Source of the DNA: an uncultured Porphyromonadaceae bacterium
GTDB taxonomy: Bacteria; Bacteroidota; Bacteroidia; Bacteroidales; Muribaculaceae
Length of the DNA stretch: 35,562 nucleotides
Assembly (NCBI GenBank): GCA_947176935.1
Contig: CAMWSP010000003.1
Location: 1 to 35,562, forward strand
Reading direction: 5' to 3'
Shown: positions 7,811 through 16,579 of the stretch, piece by piece
Layout: every line of letters starts with the position of its first letter
Position numbering within the stretch: the first letter of the stretch is position 1
Notes under the pieces: generated by a model
The model's database searches: none
The model's input: only the letters and a program-made list of their open reading frames with translations
Told to the model about the DNA's origin: nothing
Made by a program: the position numbers and the translations under genes

Positions 7811-10255
7811 TTATTTTTTGTGTTTGCGCTTCGAGGATGAATGGTAGCCATAGCCGTAGCCATAGTTGCCGTAAATGCCGTGGACCGAGTCGGTTGCGTT
7901 GAGAATGAGCGCCAGGTTGTTATAGCGGTGCGAGTCGTAGAGCTGGCGGAGCACCTTGAGGTCGCTCTTTTCGAACAGGCCGCTGCGCATAACGAAGATT
8001 GTCATGTCGATATACGGGTTGAGCAGGCGCGCATCGGCCACGATTTCGATAGGGGGACAGTCGAAAACAACGTAGTCGTAGCGTTCGCGCAGTTCGTCGA
8101 CGAGTTTTTCCAGATTGGGCGAATAGAGCAGCTCGGTGGGGTTGGGCGGAGTCAGGCCTTCGGGCAGGAGGTCGAAGTTTTCAATGCCTTCAATGTTCTT
8201 GACAATCAGGTTGTCGAGGTTGGTTTCCTTGCCAATCAGATAGTCTACGATGCCCTTGCGCGGCGAGCCAGCGTTCTGGCTCACGGTGCCTTTGCGCAGG
8301 TCGAGGTCAACGAGTATGGTCTTTTTGTTTTTGATTGCGAAAATCGACGCGGTGTTGAGGCTGACAAAGGTCTTACCGGAGCCGGCGTTGAGGCTGACAA
8401 CCATGATGGTGCGGCCTGATTCCGAGTTCTGGCGATGGTTCATCGAACCCATGAAGTCGATGTTGGTGCGAATCATTCGGAAGGCCTCGTTGGTGATGTC
8501 CTTGGCGTGGGGACGCACAAGAATTTCACGCGGACCTGTGGGCTCGGATTTCAGGCGCGAGCTGTGCGAGCGTGCATGTTGCGGAACGTCGGCCAGCGGC
8601 ACTTCGCCCAAGAAAGGTATGGCCAGGTCTTCGATGTCGCGGCGGGAGCGCACTTTGGTGTTCATGACCTCGCGCAGGTAGATGATGGCCGTTGGAATCA
8701 GCAGGCCCATTACGATTGCGAGCAGAAGAATCATTTTCTTGTTGGGCGACGTTGCGTTGGGCGCGCCGTAGGGCTCGGTTATCATGCGGGTGTTATACAT
8801 CGTGAAGGTCTGCGACAGTTCGTTTTCTTCACGGCGCTGGAGCAGGAACAGGTAGAGGCTTTCCTTTACTTTCTGCTTGCGTTCCTCGCTCATCAGGTAT
8901 TTGGCCTGACCGGGGGCGGTTGCGAGTTTGTTCTGAGTGTTGCTGTCAACGAGCGAAATGGCTTTGTAGCGCTTGTTGAGGGCCTCGAGGGCGGCGTCGA
9001 CCGACGAGAGGATGGCGTCGCGGGTACGCATGATGGCGTCGGCTTTCTGGCGCATCATGGGTGACTCCTCGGGGGTGGTTTCCAGACGGAAGTTACGTTC
9101 GGAAACGGCGCGGTTATATTCGGTTACCAGTGTCTGGATGTTGGTGCCGCCAATGTCGGCAGTTGCGGGGAGCAGGCGGGTAATGTCGCCCGCAGCGAGT
9201 TCGCTCTTGAGGTAGTGGCCTATGGCGATTTCCTGCGAGAGCTGGTTCAGCGCCTTCTGATTTTCGCTGCTTTGGTTGAGATATAGGGTTGCCATGGCAT
9301 CCATGTCGAGCATGCGGTGCGACGACTTGAACTGGGTGATGTTGCTTTCAACGTTGCCGAGCTCTTCTTCAATCATCATCAGGCGCTCGTCGATAAACTT
9401 CGAGGTTGCCATGGCGATTTTGTTGCGGTCGGCAATCCAGAGCTGATTGTAGGCTTCGACTATTTCGGTCAGAATGTTGTCGGCTTTCTTGGTGTTGCCC
9501 TCGGTAATCGAGAGGGTTATGATGTTGCCGTTATCTGCGTCGTATTCGCTTTTGACCTGCTCGCACAGGGCGCGTGCGGCGGCTTTCACCGTTTTATGGG
9601 CGTAGGTTATGCTTGTTGGAGCGGGGTTGCCCTTGGCGTCGGGCTTATCGATGAATTCGGTGGGTTTGACAATGAATGTTCCCACGGGAGTTTTTACTTC
9701 CTGGCCGAACTTGGCTTCAACGGCATCGCCGCTGACTCTTTTGCCTTTTGATTTGAAGCCGGACAGGGTTACACCGGTTTTCGCGTCGTTGATTTTGATT
9801 TTGAAACCATAGGAGAGCCTGGGGTCGGCGTTGGTCACGGAGTCGATGCGTTCAACGCTGACTGGCGAGTTCTGGTAGAGCTCAACTTTGCGCAGGCCGC
9901 GGCGGGTGGTGTAGACATTGTTGAGGTTCAGGCGACTAACGACCGTTTCCATGATCTGCGGAGAGGTCATGACGAACATTTCGTTGAGCGTTTCGCTCGG
10001 AACCGGGTTCACGCCGAGCATTGAAAGGTCGGCGCCGATGCTTTGCGAGGAGTCGTCTTTGAGCAGGATTTCGGTTGAGCGCGTATAGCGCGGAGTGGCG
10101 GCAAGCAGGTAGAATACGGCCAGCACGATGCAAACGCCAAGCGAAGCCACATACCAGAGCCATTTGGCTTGCATCTGGCGATAGAGGTCAATTAAAGAAA
10201 GGTTTGACTCTTCGGGTTCGGTGGCAGGGGTCTGACCTTTAATTGTTTCTTCCAT
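7811..10255 (-). CDS. wzc: Wzc-type polysaccharide co-polymerase / tyrosine autokinase
   Basis: Inner-membrane protein that controls chain length and export of capsule or exopolysaccharide through autophosphorylation. It has 814 residues. A Wzz-like periplasmic region lies between TM1 (about 32-52, WLWYVASLGVCIVLAVFYLL) and TM2 (about 505-527, KKMILLLAIVMGLLIPTAII). The C-terminal BY-kinase has Walker A NAGSGKTFVSLN (about 618-630), Walker A' ILVDLDLRKG and Walker B YDYVVFDCPP. The tail has a tyrosine cluster, IYGNYGYGYGYHSSSKRKHKK, the usual autophosphorylation site. It follows the Wza-like gene by 27 nt and should be in the same transcript. No glycosyltransferase cluster is attached, so the polysaccharide it serves is not identifiable. 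Confidence 0.94.
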   Translation of the reverse strand: MEETIKGQTPATEPEESNLSLIDLYRQMQAKWLWYVASLGVCIVLAVFYLLAATPRYTRSTEILLKDDSSQSIGADLSMLGVNPVPSETLNEMFVMTSPQIMETVVSRLNLNNVYTTRRGLRKVELYQNSPVSVERIDSVTNADPRLSYGFKIKINDAKTGVTLSGFKSKGKRVSGDAVEAKFGQEVKTPVGTFIVKPTEFIDKPDAKGNPAPTSITYAHKTVKAAARALCEQVKSEYDADNGNIITLSITEGNTKKADNILTEIVEAYNQLWIADRNKIAMATSKFIDERLMMIEEELGNVESNITQFKSSHRMLDMDAMATLYLNQSSENQKALNQLSQEIAIGHYLKSELAAGDITRLLPATADIGGTNIQTLVTEYNRAVSERNFRLETTPEESPMMRQKADAIMRTRDAILSSVDAALEALNKRYKAISLVDSNTQNKLATAPGQAKYLMSEERKQKVKESLYLFLLQRREENELSQTFTMYNTRMITEPYGAPNATSPNKKMILLLAIVMGLLIPTAIIYLREVMNTKVRSRRDIEDLAIPFLGEVPLADVPQHARSHSSRLKSEPTGPREILVRPHAKDITNEAFRMIRTNIDFMGSMNHRQNSESGRTIMVVSLNAGSGKTFVSLNTASIFAIKNKKTILVDLDLRKGTVSQNAGSPRKGIVDYLIGKETNLDNLIVKNIEGIENFDLLPEGLTPPNPTELLYSPNLEKLVDELRERYDYVVFDCPPIEIVADARLLNPYIDMTIFVMRSGLFEKSDLKVLRQLYDSHRYNNLALILNATDSVHGIYGNYGYGYGYHSSSKRKHKK

Positions 10256-10282
10256 TATTCGTTGTGTATTCTATTTAGCTTG

Positions 10283-11122
10283 TTAGCGGCTCAGGGTGAT
10301 TGCGAAGGTTGCGATTGTGATTGCCAGCGAAGCCAGCGAGGTCCAGAAGCCAACGCTCTTGAAGGTGTTTTCGTTGAGGGTGCTCTGGCCGGAGCGTACT
10401 GAGTTGGGTTCTACGTAGATTATGTCGTTCTGCTGAACGTAGTAGGCGGGAGATGAGAGGAAGTCGGTTCCGCGCATGTCGATCTGGTAGGCTTTGCGGG
10501 TGCCGTCGGGCTGTTCGCGGAGAACCCACACTTTGTCGCGGCGGCCGTAGATGCTCAGGTCGCCTGCGGCCGACAGGGCTTCGAGCACTGTCATGTCGTC
10601 TTTGCTGATGCTGTATTTGCCGGGCTTGGCAACTTCACCGATTGCCGAGAACGACAGGTTGGCGAACTGAACGGTTACGTTCACTGTGTTGTCCTTGACG
10701 AGGTGGGCGTTGAGAATGCGCTCTTCAACGGCTTCGGAAATCTGCTGGCGGGTGAGGCCGGCAACGTGGACGGAGCCGATAATCGGAATGCTGATGTTGC
10801 CCTGTTTGTTGACGGTGTAGGGGAGAACGGTAGTGTTGTTCTGAACCTGAACGCCAACGCCTTCAATCATTTGCGGGCGGCCGGCACCGGCCATCAGCGA
10901 CAGGCGAGCGGCGGTTTCGGGATCGGAGGTGCTGACATAAACCATGATTTCGTCGCCGGGCTGAATTTTAATGGGCTCGGCAACTGCCTGGGAAATAGTG
11001 GCTTCGGGGGTGAGATTTTGGAAGTACAGCACCTCTTTTTCGGCGCTGCATCCGGTCAGAGTCAGTGCGATGAGCGCTATGCCGCCAAGTGCGGTAAATG
11101 CGTGCTTAATCTTGCTGAACAT
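10283..11122 (-). CDS. Wza-type polysaccharide export lipoprotein
   Basis: Outer-membrane export channel component that works with the downstream Wzc. It has 279 residues from the ATG at 11120-11122. I preferred this to the in-frame upstream start at 11236 because it gives a lipoprotein signal, ALIALTLTGC, with lipidated Cys25. The poly_export (SLBB) region runs from about 50: IQPGDEIMVYVSTSDPE, then VNKQGNISIPIIGSVHVAGL, a second SLBB repeat GEVAKPGKYSISKDDMTVLE, and VQQNDIIYVEPN. It ends in one hydrophobic helix (SLASLAITIATFAITLSR), typical of Bacteroidetes homologues. A clear promoter lies at 11203-11233. Confidence 0.92.
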   Translation of the reverse strand: MFSKIKHAFTALGGIALIALTLTGCSAEKEVLYFQNLTPEATISQAVAEPIKIQPGDEIMVYVSTSDPETAARLSLMAGAGRPQMIEGVGVQVQNNTTVLPYTVNKQGNISIPIIGSVHVAGLTRQQISEAVEERILNAHLVKDNTVNVTVQFANLSFSAIGEVAKPGKYSISKDDMTVLEALSAAGDLSIYGRRDKVWVLREQPDGTRKAYQIDMRGTDFLSSPAYYVQQNDIIYVEPNSVRSGQSTLNENTFKSVGFWTSLASLAITIATFAITLSR

Positions 11123-11202
11123 GAGAGGTTTATGTTTGAAGAGGTTCGGTTTATGTGATGATTGTGATAGTGTGCTCTGCGCACACAAGTGTTTAGAGAG
11201 CG

Positions 11203-11233
11203 CAAATTTAAGAAATTTTTGCGTATATAACAA
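11203..11233 (-). promoter_or_regulatory. Promoter for the wza-wzc pair
   Basis: On the minus strand TTG (11231-11233), 20 bases, then TAAATTTG (11203-11210) matches the Bacteroidetes -33/-7 consensus. The leader should be about 75-80 nt. It contains a small perfect hairpin with a 6-bp stem, 11170-11175 with 11181-11186, and a 5-nt loop. Whether the hairpin regulates anything cannot be told. Confidence 0.75.
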
Positions 11234-11255
11234 CACTCCCGCTATAAAAAACGGG

Positions 11256-12251
11256 TTATATGTTCTTAATCATGGAGAATCGGCGTTTTCCGCGTAAAAA
11301 ATATTCCACCAGAATGTTCGGTCGCGTGGCAATGAGGTTTTGGGTGGCGTTGGCCGGTTTGGCGTCGGGTGCCATGCGCCGGTAGTCGTTGTGGGCTTTC
11401 AGAATGGCTTTGGCGTCGGCGAAATTCAGCGAGGCCACGCTCTTTGCCCAGGCTATGGTGTCGAGCAGTCGGCGCCGGTTGAGCGCGCTGCGCCGGTCGG
11501 CTTCGGGCAGGTTTTTGTGGAGCAGCAAAAGATTATTGCGGAAGTTCAGGTAGGTTTTGCGCGGGTTGCCCATGGGGAGCGAACCGCCGCCCAGATGCTC
11601 TACCTCGGCTGCCGGAACCACTGCGATTTCCATTCCGGTAAGGCGCATGCGCCAGCAGAGGTCGATTTCCTCCATGTGGGCAAAGAAGCTCTCGTCGAGC
11701 CCTCCGACGGCGCGGTAGGCCTCGGTGCGCACCATCAGCGCGGCGCCGGTGGCCCAGTCGCAGCGCATGGGAGAATCGTATTGCCCGGAGTCGGTTTCGA
11801 CTGTCGAGAAGATGCGGCCGCGGCAGAATGGATAGCCGTTGCGGTCAAGGAATCCGCCTGCGGCGCCGGCGTATTCAAATTTTTTCGGGTTGTGCCAGCT
11901 CAGGATTTTAGGCTGGCAGGCACCGACTTTAGGCTCCGATTCCATGAAGTCGAACAGGATGCGGTCCCAGCCCTTGCGCGGCGCCACATCGGAGTTGAGC
12001 AAAATGGTGTAGGGCGTGGTTATCTGCTCCAGCGCCAGATTGTAGCCACCGGCGAAACCATGGTTTTCGGAGAATTCGATGGTTGGCAGGCCGAGCCAGC
12101 GCACATAGTCGAGCGAGCCGTCGGTCGAGCCATTGTCGGCCACTATGACTTCCGACAGCTCCAGGTCGGTGGCCTCCAGAACCCGCGGCAGGTACTCTTT
12201 GAGCAGGTTCATGCCGTTCCAGTTGAGAATAACAACGCTTATTTGCTTCAT
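11256..12251 (-). CDS. Family 2 glycosyltransferase, rhamnosyltransferase-like
   Basis: Inverting GT-A glycosyltransferase of 331 residues. The N-terminal fold is visible as ISVVILNWNGMNLLKEYLP, then VIVADNGSTDGSLDYV (nucleotide-sugar binding). The DxD-like site is LLNSDVAPRKGWD, and the late acceptor-site motif is HMEEIDLCWRMRLTG. No membrane segment is evident. The ATG overlaps the mtaB stop by four bases (ATGA), so the two are translationally coupled in the GH20-mtaB-GT2 run. The donor and acceptor are unknown. The next genes downstream, wza-wzc, have their own promoter, so a shared role in surface polysaccharide is only suggested by proximity. Confidence 0.88.
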   Translation of the reverse strand: MKQISVVILNWNGMNLLKEYLPRVLEATDLELSEVIVADNGSTDGSLDYVRWLGLPTIEFSENHGFAGGYNLALEQITTPYTILLNSDVAPRKGWDRILFDFMESEPKVGACQPKILSWHNPKKFEYAGAAGGFLDRNGYPFCRGRIFSTVETDSGQYDSPMRCDWATGAALMVRTEAYRAVGGLDESFFAHMEEIDLCWRMRLTGMEIAVVPAAEVEHLGGGSLPMGNPRKTYLNFRNNLLLLHKNLPEADRRSALNRRRLLDTIAWAKSVASLNFADAKAILKAHNDYRRMAPDAKPANATQNLIATRPNILVEYFLRGKRRFSMIKNI

Positions 12252-13525
12252 ACAACGGTAGCTAAGAATTTATCGGCATCGTCGCTGAGCGAGTCGAGCC
12301 TTACGTTGACAACTTTGTTGGCCAGGTCGGGGCGCTGTCCGGCCAGTTCTATGCGCAGGTAATTATCTGTGAATCCGCCGGCTTTGCCGTGGCTGACGTG
12401 TTCAATCAGCGCCGGACGCACCTGCCCGACAAAAGGCTCGGAAAAGGCGCGCTGCTTGGCGGTGGAAACGTTGGTCATTACCTGCATGCGGCGGTGCTTT
12501 TCCTCCTGACTGACAACGAGGTCTATGTCGGTCAGGGCGCGGGTTCCGGGGCGTTCGGAGTAGGGGAACACATGGAGCCGCGAAATCGGCAGGGATTCCA
12601 CAAAGTCGCGGCTTTGGCGGAACAGTTCGTCGCTTTCGCCGCGGGCGCCGACTATCAGGTCAACTCCGATAAAGGCATGGGGCATGGCGGCTTTGATTTT
12701 GTTTACCTTGTCGGCAAACAGGTCGGTGCGGTAGTGGCGGCGCATCAGGCGCAGAACCTCGTCGGAACCACACTGCAGCGGGATGTGGAAGTGGGGCATG
12801 AACCGGCGGCTACCGGCCACGAAGTCAATGATTTCGTCTGATAGCAAATCGGGCTCGAGCGAGCTGATACGGTAGCGCTCAATGCCTTCGACCTTGTCGA
12901 GCTCGCGGCAGAGGTCGAGGAAGTTTTTGTCGGTTCCGTTGCCGAAGTCGCCTATGTTGACTCCGGTGATAACTATTTCCTTGCCACCCTCGGCGGCCAC
13001 CTGCCGCGCCTGCTCGACCAGCTGCTCTATGGAGCCGGAGCGCGAGCGCCCGCGGGCAGCCGGAATGGTGCAGTAGGTGCACCAGTAATTGCAGCCATCC
13101 TGCACCTTGAGGAAATAGCGGGTCCGGTCGCCGCGCGAGCATGAGGGCATGAATTCGCGCAGGTTCTTAGAGGGTTCGACCGGGTCGGGTGCGGCGCCGC
13201 AAACGAAGTCGGCAATGCGCAGTTTGTCGTTGATACCTACTACCATAGCCACTCCGGGCAGAGCGGCGACCTCGACCGGGCGCAGCTGGGCGTAGCAGCC
13301 GGTGACTATTATCTGCGCCTGAGGGTAGCGGGTGTGGAGCGACCGGATGAGCCGCCGGCATTTGCGGTCGGCTTCGGCGGTTACGGAGCAGGTGTTGACT
13401 ATGCAGAAGTCGGGCGTTTCGCCGGGGTTTATACGCGCAACACCGCGGTCAGCCAAAGCTGCCGCGATGGTGCCGGTCTCGGCGAAGTTGAGCTTGCAGC
13501 CGAGTGTGGAATAGGATGCTTTCAA
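12248..13525 (-). CDS. mtaB: tRNA t6A37 methylthiotransferase MtaB
   Basis: Radical-SAM enzyme that adds a methylthio group to t6A at position 37 of tRNAs reading ANN codons. It has 425 residues: N-terminal MTTase domain with cluster cysteines C10 (TLGCKLN), C46 (NTCSVT) and C77 (VTGCYAQ), then the radical-SAM CxxxCxxC at C145, C149 and C152 (DGCNYWCTYCTIP), then a TRAM-like C-terminal region (about 360-425). The TLGCKLNFAET opening distinguishes MtaB from MiaB and RimO. The start codon is TTG (13523-13525), immediately after the TAA of the GH20 gene with no spacer. No ATG gives a complete N-terminus. The 3' end overlaps the glycosyltransferase. Confidence 0.95.
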   Translation of the reverse strand: MKASYSTLGCKLNFAETGTIAAALADRGVARINPGETPDFCIVNTCSVTAEADRKCRRLIRSLHTRYPQAQIIVTGCYAQLRPVEVAALPGVAMVVGINDKLRIADFVCGAAPDPVEPSKNLREFMPSCSRGDRTRYFLKVQDGCNYWCTYCTIPAARGRSRSGSIEQLVEQARQVAAEGGKEIVITGVNIGDFGNGTDKNFLDLCRELDKVEGIERYRISSLEPDLLSDEIIDFVAGSRRFMPHFHIPLQCGSDEVLRLMRRHYRTDLFADKVNKIKAAMPHAFIGVDLIVGARGESDELFRQSRDFVESLPISRLHVFPYSERPGTRALTDIDLVVSQEEKHRRMQVMTNVSTAKQRAFSEPFVGQVRPALIEHVSHGKAGGFTDNYLRIELAGQRPDLANKVVNVRLDSLSDDADKFLATVV

Positions 13526-15505
13526 TTATTTGATAGCGTTTGTAACTTTCAGGTTTGTGATTTTGGAGTTGAAGTTGCCGGCTTGGTCGAGCGGGAACAC
13601 CAGGGTGCGCACCTGAGCCATTTTCTTCTTCATGTCGTAGGAGAGCCAGCGAACGTTCAGGTCGTCAACCAGTTTGCCGTTGACGTAGAACTTGGTGCCT
13701 TCGTTGTTGCCGGTGACTTTAACGTGAATCTTTTCGCCGGGGCGAACGTCGTGGCGGAAAGTGTTGAGGTGGCCTTCGCGCGAGAAGCCCATAAGGCCTT
13801 CGATGGGGTCACAGAGCCAGAAGGTTGCGTTGGGGCTTTCGAACAGTTTGGTGCCTTTGGCTTCGCTGGCGCCTTCGAGGTCGAATTCAACAGTGTAGTC
13901 ATAGCCGATTTCTTCCAGGGGGAGCTTCGATCCGGGTTTAACTACGTCAATGGCAAGCACTTCGCTTACTTCGCCGGGTTTGCCCTGGCGGGCGAGGTAG
14001 TTCACACCGGGGGCTTCAATCATTTTCGAGCTGCGTTCAATGAATTCGTCGTAGGGCACGCTGACGTTTTCGGCACTCCAGGTTTTGGCGGCCATGGTGG
14101 GGAGAGCGTGCTTTACGCGGTGAGCTATATCCTTAACGGTCAAGCCGTTGTTGGGGTGGTCGTTCCACACGGCAAACATGCCGCCGCGGATGCTCTGCTT
14201 GGCGGTGTCGGGGCTGAAAGTGATGTTGCCGATGGTGGCGGGGGTCCACTTGTCGTAGAGCAGTTTTGTGTTCAGATAGTCGTAGTAGTAGCCGGCTTTG
14301 GGCACGATGTAAACCCAGCCGTCGGGAATCGCAACCAGCTGATAGCCAAGCTCAATCATGTCGCGCGGGTTGGCGTAACCGTTGCTCCAGGCATACATCA
14401 GAACGTTGTCGGTCTGTACGGGAGTTTTGCCTTTTGCGTGTGTCAAAGAGCCCCAAATTGCGGGCATTTTTCCGAATTTTGTGGTATATTTTATGTATTT
14501 ATCGGTAAACGCGCGGAACTGTTCCATGGTCAGCGAGTCGCCCTGATATTCGTCGGTGCCGATGTGGAAAATGGGGCCGGAGAACACGGGGTCGTCGCCG
14601 CCGATGTATTCGGCAATCAGAGTGTCGAGGAATTCATAGGTCTTGGGATTGTTGATGTCGAGATGGTCGCGGCCGTTGCGTCCGGAGCTGGCGATTTCGG
14701 GGATATATTTTGTGAATGCCAGCGAGTGGGCGGGGAAGTCGAATTCGGGAATGATTTCAACGCCTTTGGAGGCGGCATATTTGATGAGGTCGCGGAATTC
14801 CTGCTTGGTGTAGGAGCCGTCGCGGGCGGTCAGGCCGGGGAACTTGTCGGACTCCATGCGGAACGCCGACTGGGTTTTGTCCCAATCATTGTCGAAGTAG
14901 TAGGGGAAGCCGTTGTCGTTAAGGTGAATGTGCAGGGTGTTCATCTTGTAGTAGCTCATGGTGTTGATCAGAGCATAGATGTAGTCCAGCGGAATGAATT
15001 TGCGGCCGGTGTCGAGCATGAATCCGCGCATGCCATATTGCGGAGCGTCGGCGATGGTGCCCACGGGGAGGGCCAGGCCGTCGGCGGAGTTCTCGGTCAT
15101 TTGCAGCAGGGTGCGGGTTGCCCAGTAGAGGCCTTCGGCGGTGGGTGCGGAGAGCAGAACGCCGGTGGGGGTTACGCTGATGGTGTATGCCTCGCTGTTG
15201 GCAGCCTTTTTGTCGGCTTTAATCTGCAGCGAAATGTCGCCTTTCTTGGCTTTTTCGGCAACTACGGGGAGCTCGGTGCCGGTAAGGGTGGTGTAGTCCT
15301 GACCCAGCTGACGGGCGATTTCCTGAACCGCAGGGTTCTTGGGGTCGGCAACGATGCGCGTTGCGCCGGCCTGGGGGGTAAACATTCCGTTGCCGCCTTT
15401 CCAAGTGGCAACTTCGGGAACGGTAAACGGTTTGGGGTTAGCGGCGAAGGTTGCCGAGGTGCCCGCCAGCAGCAGGGCCGCGAGCAAAGTAGATTTGATG
15501 TTCAT
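13526..15505 (-). CDS. Secreted GH20 beta-N-acetylhexosaminidase
   Basis: Removes terminal beta-linked GlcNAc or GalNAc by substrate-assisted catalysis. It has 659 residues. The signal peptide is MNIKSTLLAALLLAGTSATF, probably cleaved before NPKPF. A GH20b-like N-terminal domain (about 25-150) leads to the TIM barrel, which opens YGMRGFMLDTGRKFIPLDYI and carries the catalytic pair D318-E319 in HIGTDEYQGD. The last 150 residues or so (EIGYDYTVEFDLEG, then TKFYVNGKLVDDL) look like a LamG/concanavalin-type module. It leads the operon with mtaB and GT2 behind a promoter at 15531-15562. Together with GH95 it fits mucin-type glycan degradation. No lipobox and no sorting tail were seen, so periplasmic location is the default guess. 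Confidence 0.94.
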   Translation of the reverse strand: MNIKSTLLAALLLAGTSATFAANPKPFTVPEVATWKGGNGMFTPQAGATRIVADPKNPAVQEIARQLGQDYTTLTGTELPVVAEKAKKGDISLQIKADKKAANSEAYTISVTPTGVLLSAPTAEGLYWATRTLLQMTENSADGLALPVGTIADAPQYGMRGFMLDTGRKFIPLDYIYALINTMSYYKMNTLHIHLNDNGFPYYFDNDWDKTQSAFRMESDKFPGLTARDGSYTKQEFRDLIKYAASKGVEIIPEFDFPAHSLAFTKYIPEIASSGRNGRDHLDINNPKTYEFLDTLIAEYIGGDDPVFSGPIFHIGTDEYQGDSLTMEQFRAFTDKYIKYTTKFGKMPAIWGSLTHAKGKTPVQTDNVLMYAWSNGYANPRDMIELGYQLVAIPDGWVYIVPKAGYYYDYLNTKLLYDKWTPATIGNITFSPDTAKQSIRGGMFAVWNDHPNNGLTVKDIAHRVKHALPTMAAKTWSAENVSVPYDEFIERSSKMIEAPGVNYLARQGKPGEVSEVLAIDVVKPGSKLPLEEIGYDYTVEFDLEGASEAKGTKLFESPNATFWLCDPIEGLMGFSREGHLNTFRHDVRPGEKIHVKVTGNNEGTKFYVNGKLVDDLNVRWLSYDMKKKMAQVRTLVFPLDQAGNFNSKITNLKVTNAIK

Positions 15506-15530
15506 GATTGAATTTATAGGTTATTTTCCG

Positions 15531-15562
15531 CAAAGGTACGCAAAAAAACTCGAATCTCCCAA
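15531..15562 (-). promoter_or_regulatory. Promoter for the GH20-mtaB-GT2 operon
   Basis: On the minus strand TTG (15560-15562), 21 bases, then TACCTTTG (15531-15538). The -7 box ends 25 nt from the GH20 ATG, giving a leader of about 20 nt. It lies directly behind the last gene of the DUF3990 cassette. Confidence 0.72.
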
Positions 15563-15577
15563 TTCCCGCCGGAATTT

Positions 15578-15793
15578 TCAGCCATTTATAAGGTATTCAT
15601 CAACTATGGCCGGATCGCCGAGCATTGACAATAAGGAGCCCGGCCGGCGGAAATCAGCGTATGTTTGGCTTCTTATGAATCTGGTGAATGCTTCGTAGGT
15701 CGGTATATTCAGGGTTTTGGCCAAACGGCACACTATGGTTCCAGTCTGGCTGGCCGTAAGAATCCGGTGCAAAATTTTTTCTCGTTCACTCAT
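15578..15793 (-). CDS. Small protein of the DUF3990 cassette, unknown function
   Basis: It has 71 residues, no signal peptide and no membrane segment, and probably consists of a few helices (MSEREKILHRILTASQTGTI, later EAFTRFIRSQTYADFRRPG and DPAIVDEYLING). I do not recognise the family with certainty; small helical proteins of similar size often accompany DUF3990 genes. The ATG overlaps the end of the DUF3990-like gene by 8 bases (ATGAGTGA serves both), indicating coupled translation. The low GC of this stretch sets it apart from the flanking GH20 and ppdK genes. A partner or second antitoxin is a guess from position only. Confidence 0.7.
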   Translation of the reverse strand: MSEREKILHRILTASQTGTIVCRLAKTLNIPTYEAFTRFIRSQTYADFRRPGSLLSMLGDPAIVDEYLING

Positions 15794-16298
15794 CGGGGCT
15801 TATGTTTTTGCAATCAATGAATTCCAAATATTTATCCACTATTTCCTGATTAAGAAGGCAAATCTGGTTTGTGGGCTTAAAGTACTTTAACCTTTTCAGA
15901 GCGTCTTCGGCGGAAATAAATCCTGTCATAAAGAGTCGGACCGTGTCAATGACCCGATCATCGGCCACGCCACCTTCAATATAGTCCAATCCCTGCCAGG
16001 GTTTTTCGCCGAGCCTGCTTAGGGTTACGAACTCAAGCCATTCCCGATCATATTGCTGAAAGATTCTGGAAGTGCAATTTTTCAGCAATTCGCGCTGCTT
16101 AAGATGATAGATGTTTACGCATGGTGCTTCGCGCCGGTTTGCCGAAATGTTGTTTGCCCAATCTTTAGCCTGGCTATAAATGGCGGTAACGTAGAATCCA
16201 GGACCGAAATCGAGATTCAATCTGCCGTAGTCAACCTTCGGAGAGGGAATAATATCGGTGCCACCATGGTAAACAGTCAGCACATCGTAGAGTTCCAT
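15786..16298 (-). CDS. DUF3990-like protein, putative ADP-ribosyltransferase-type toxin
   Basis: It has 170 residues. The conserved features I associate with DUF3990 are VYHGG (H11), DFGPGFYVT (Y36), QAKDWA, REWLEF, then DYIEGGVADDRV (E108, D113-D114), and a C-terminal helix before QICLLNQ. DUF3990 is, to my recollection, grouped with ADP-ribosyltransferase folds; H11, Y36 and an acidic residue near 108 would fit an H-Y-E-like triad, which is inference. It lies 16 nt after a DUF3791-like gene and overlaps a 71-residue ORF, an arrangement that looks like a toxin with small partners. GC is visibly low: three 60-base lines (15841, 16021, 16081) hold 21, 25 and 29 G+C, against 36 in a GH20 line (14641). 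This suggests acquisition. Confidence 0.78.
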   Translation of the reverse strand: MELYDVLTVYHGGTDIIPSPKVDYGRLNLDFGPGFYVTAIYSQAKDWANNISANRREAPCVNIYHLKQRELLKNCTSRIFQQYDREWLEFVTLSRLGEKPWQGLDYIEGGVADDRVIDTVRLFMTGFISAEDALKRLKYFKPTNQICLLNQEIVDKYLEFIDCKNISPDE

Positions 16299-16314
16299 AT
16301 TTGTGGAGAGGCTT

Positions 16315-16569
16315 TTAGTGGTTGTTGAGGTATTCTCTGAGATATTCGAGGATTGTTTCCATGCTCTGAGTATGGAGGGTGTCGTAGTGTTTGAGGATGT
16401 ATCCCTCGGTCATATCCGCCGCTTCCATTTTGTCGAGCATTGTCAGGTAATCGCACTGTTCTGCTTCGGCCAATGCTTCGACGCATTGAGAAAGAAAGCC
16501 GAATTTGACTTCCTCTTCAGATAGCCTGATATATTTTTCGTTGGTGTTGGGGTCTACAATCTCTTTCAT
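16315..16569 (-). CDS. DUF3791-like small protein, putative antitoxin
   Basis: It has 84 residues, acidic and helical. The region EEEVKFGFLSQCVEALAEAE, then ILKHYDTLHTQS and YLREYLNNH, matches the pattern of DUF3791 proteins (a 'YDxLHTQ' turn followed by a helix). It is the first gene of the three-gene cassette, and its ATG (16567-16569) is only 10 nt after the 14-bp hairpin at 16580-16613. No -33/-7 promoter pair is visible between ppdK and this start. Expression may therefore depend on read-through from ppdK or on an atypical promoter. The antitoxin role is inferred from gene order and size, not shown. Confidence 0.78.
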   Translation of the reverse strand: MKEIVDPNTNEKYIRLSEEEVKFGFLSQCVEALAEAEQCDYLTMLDKMEAADMTEGYILKHYDTLHTQSMETILEYLREYLNNH

Positions 16570-16579
16570 AACTAAAACG

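Noticed and set aside
11224-11255. Short CCCG/CGGG pairing downstream of the GT2 gene as a terminator
   Set aside because: The stem is only 4-5 bp with a long AT-rich loop, and no clear T-tract follows.
13334-15511. A 725-codon open frame on the plus strand opposite GH20 and mtaB
   Set aside because: It is antisense to two well-supported genes. Codon bias in the minus-strand genes leaves few stops in this frame, and its product is a low-complexity Gly/Val/Phe-rich string without domains.
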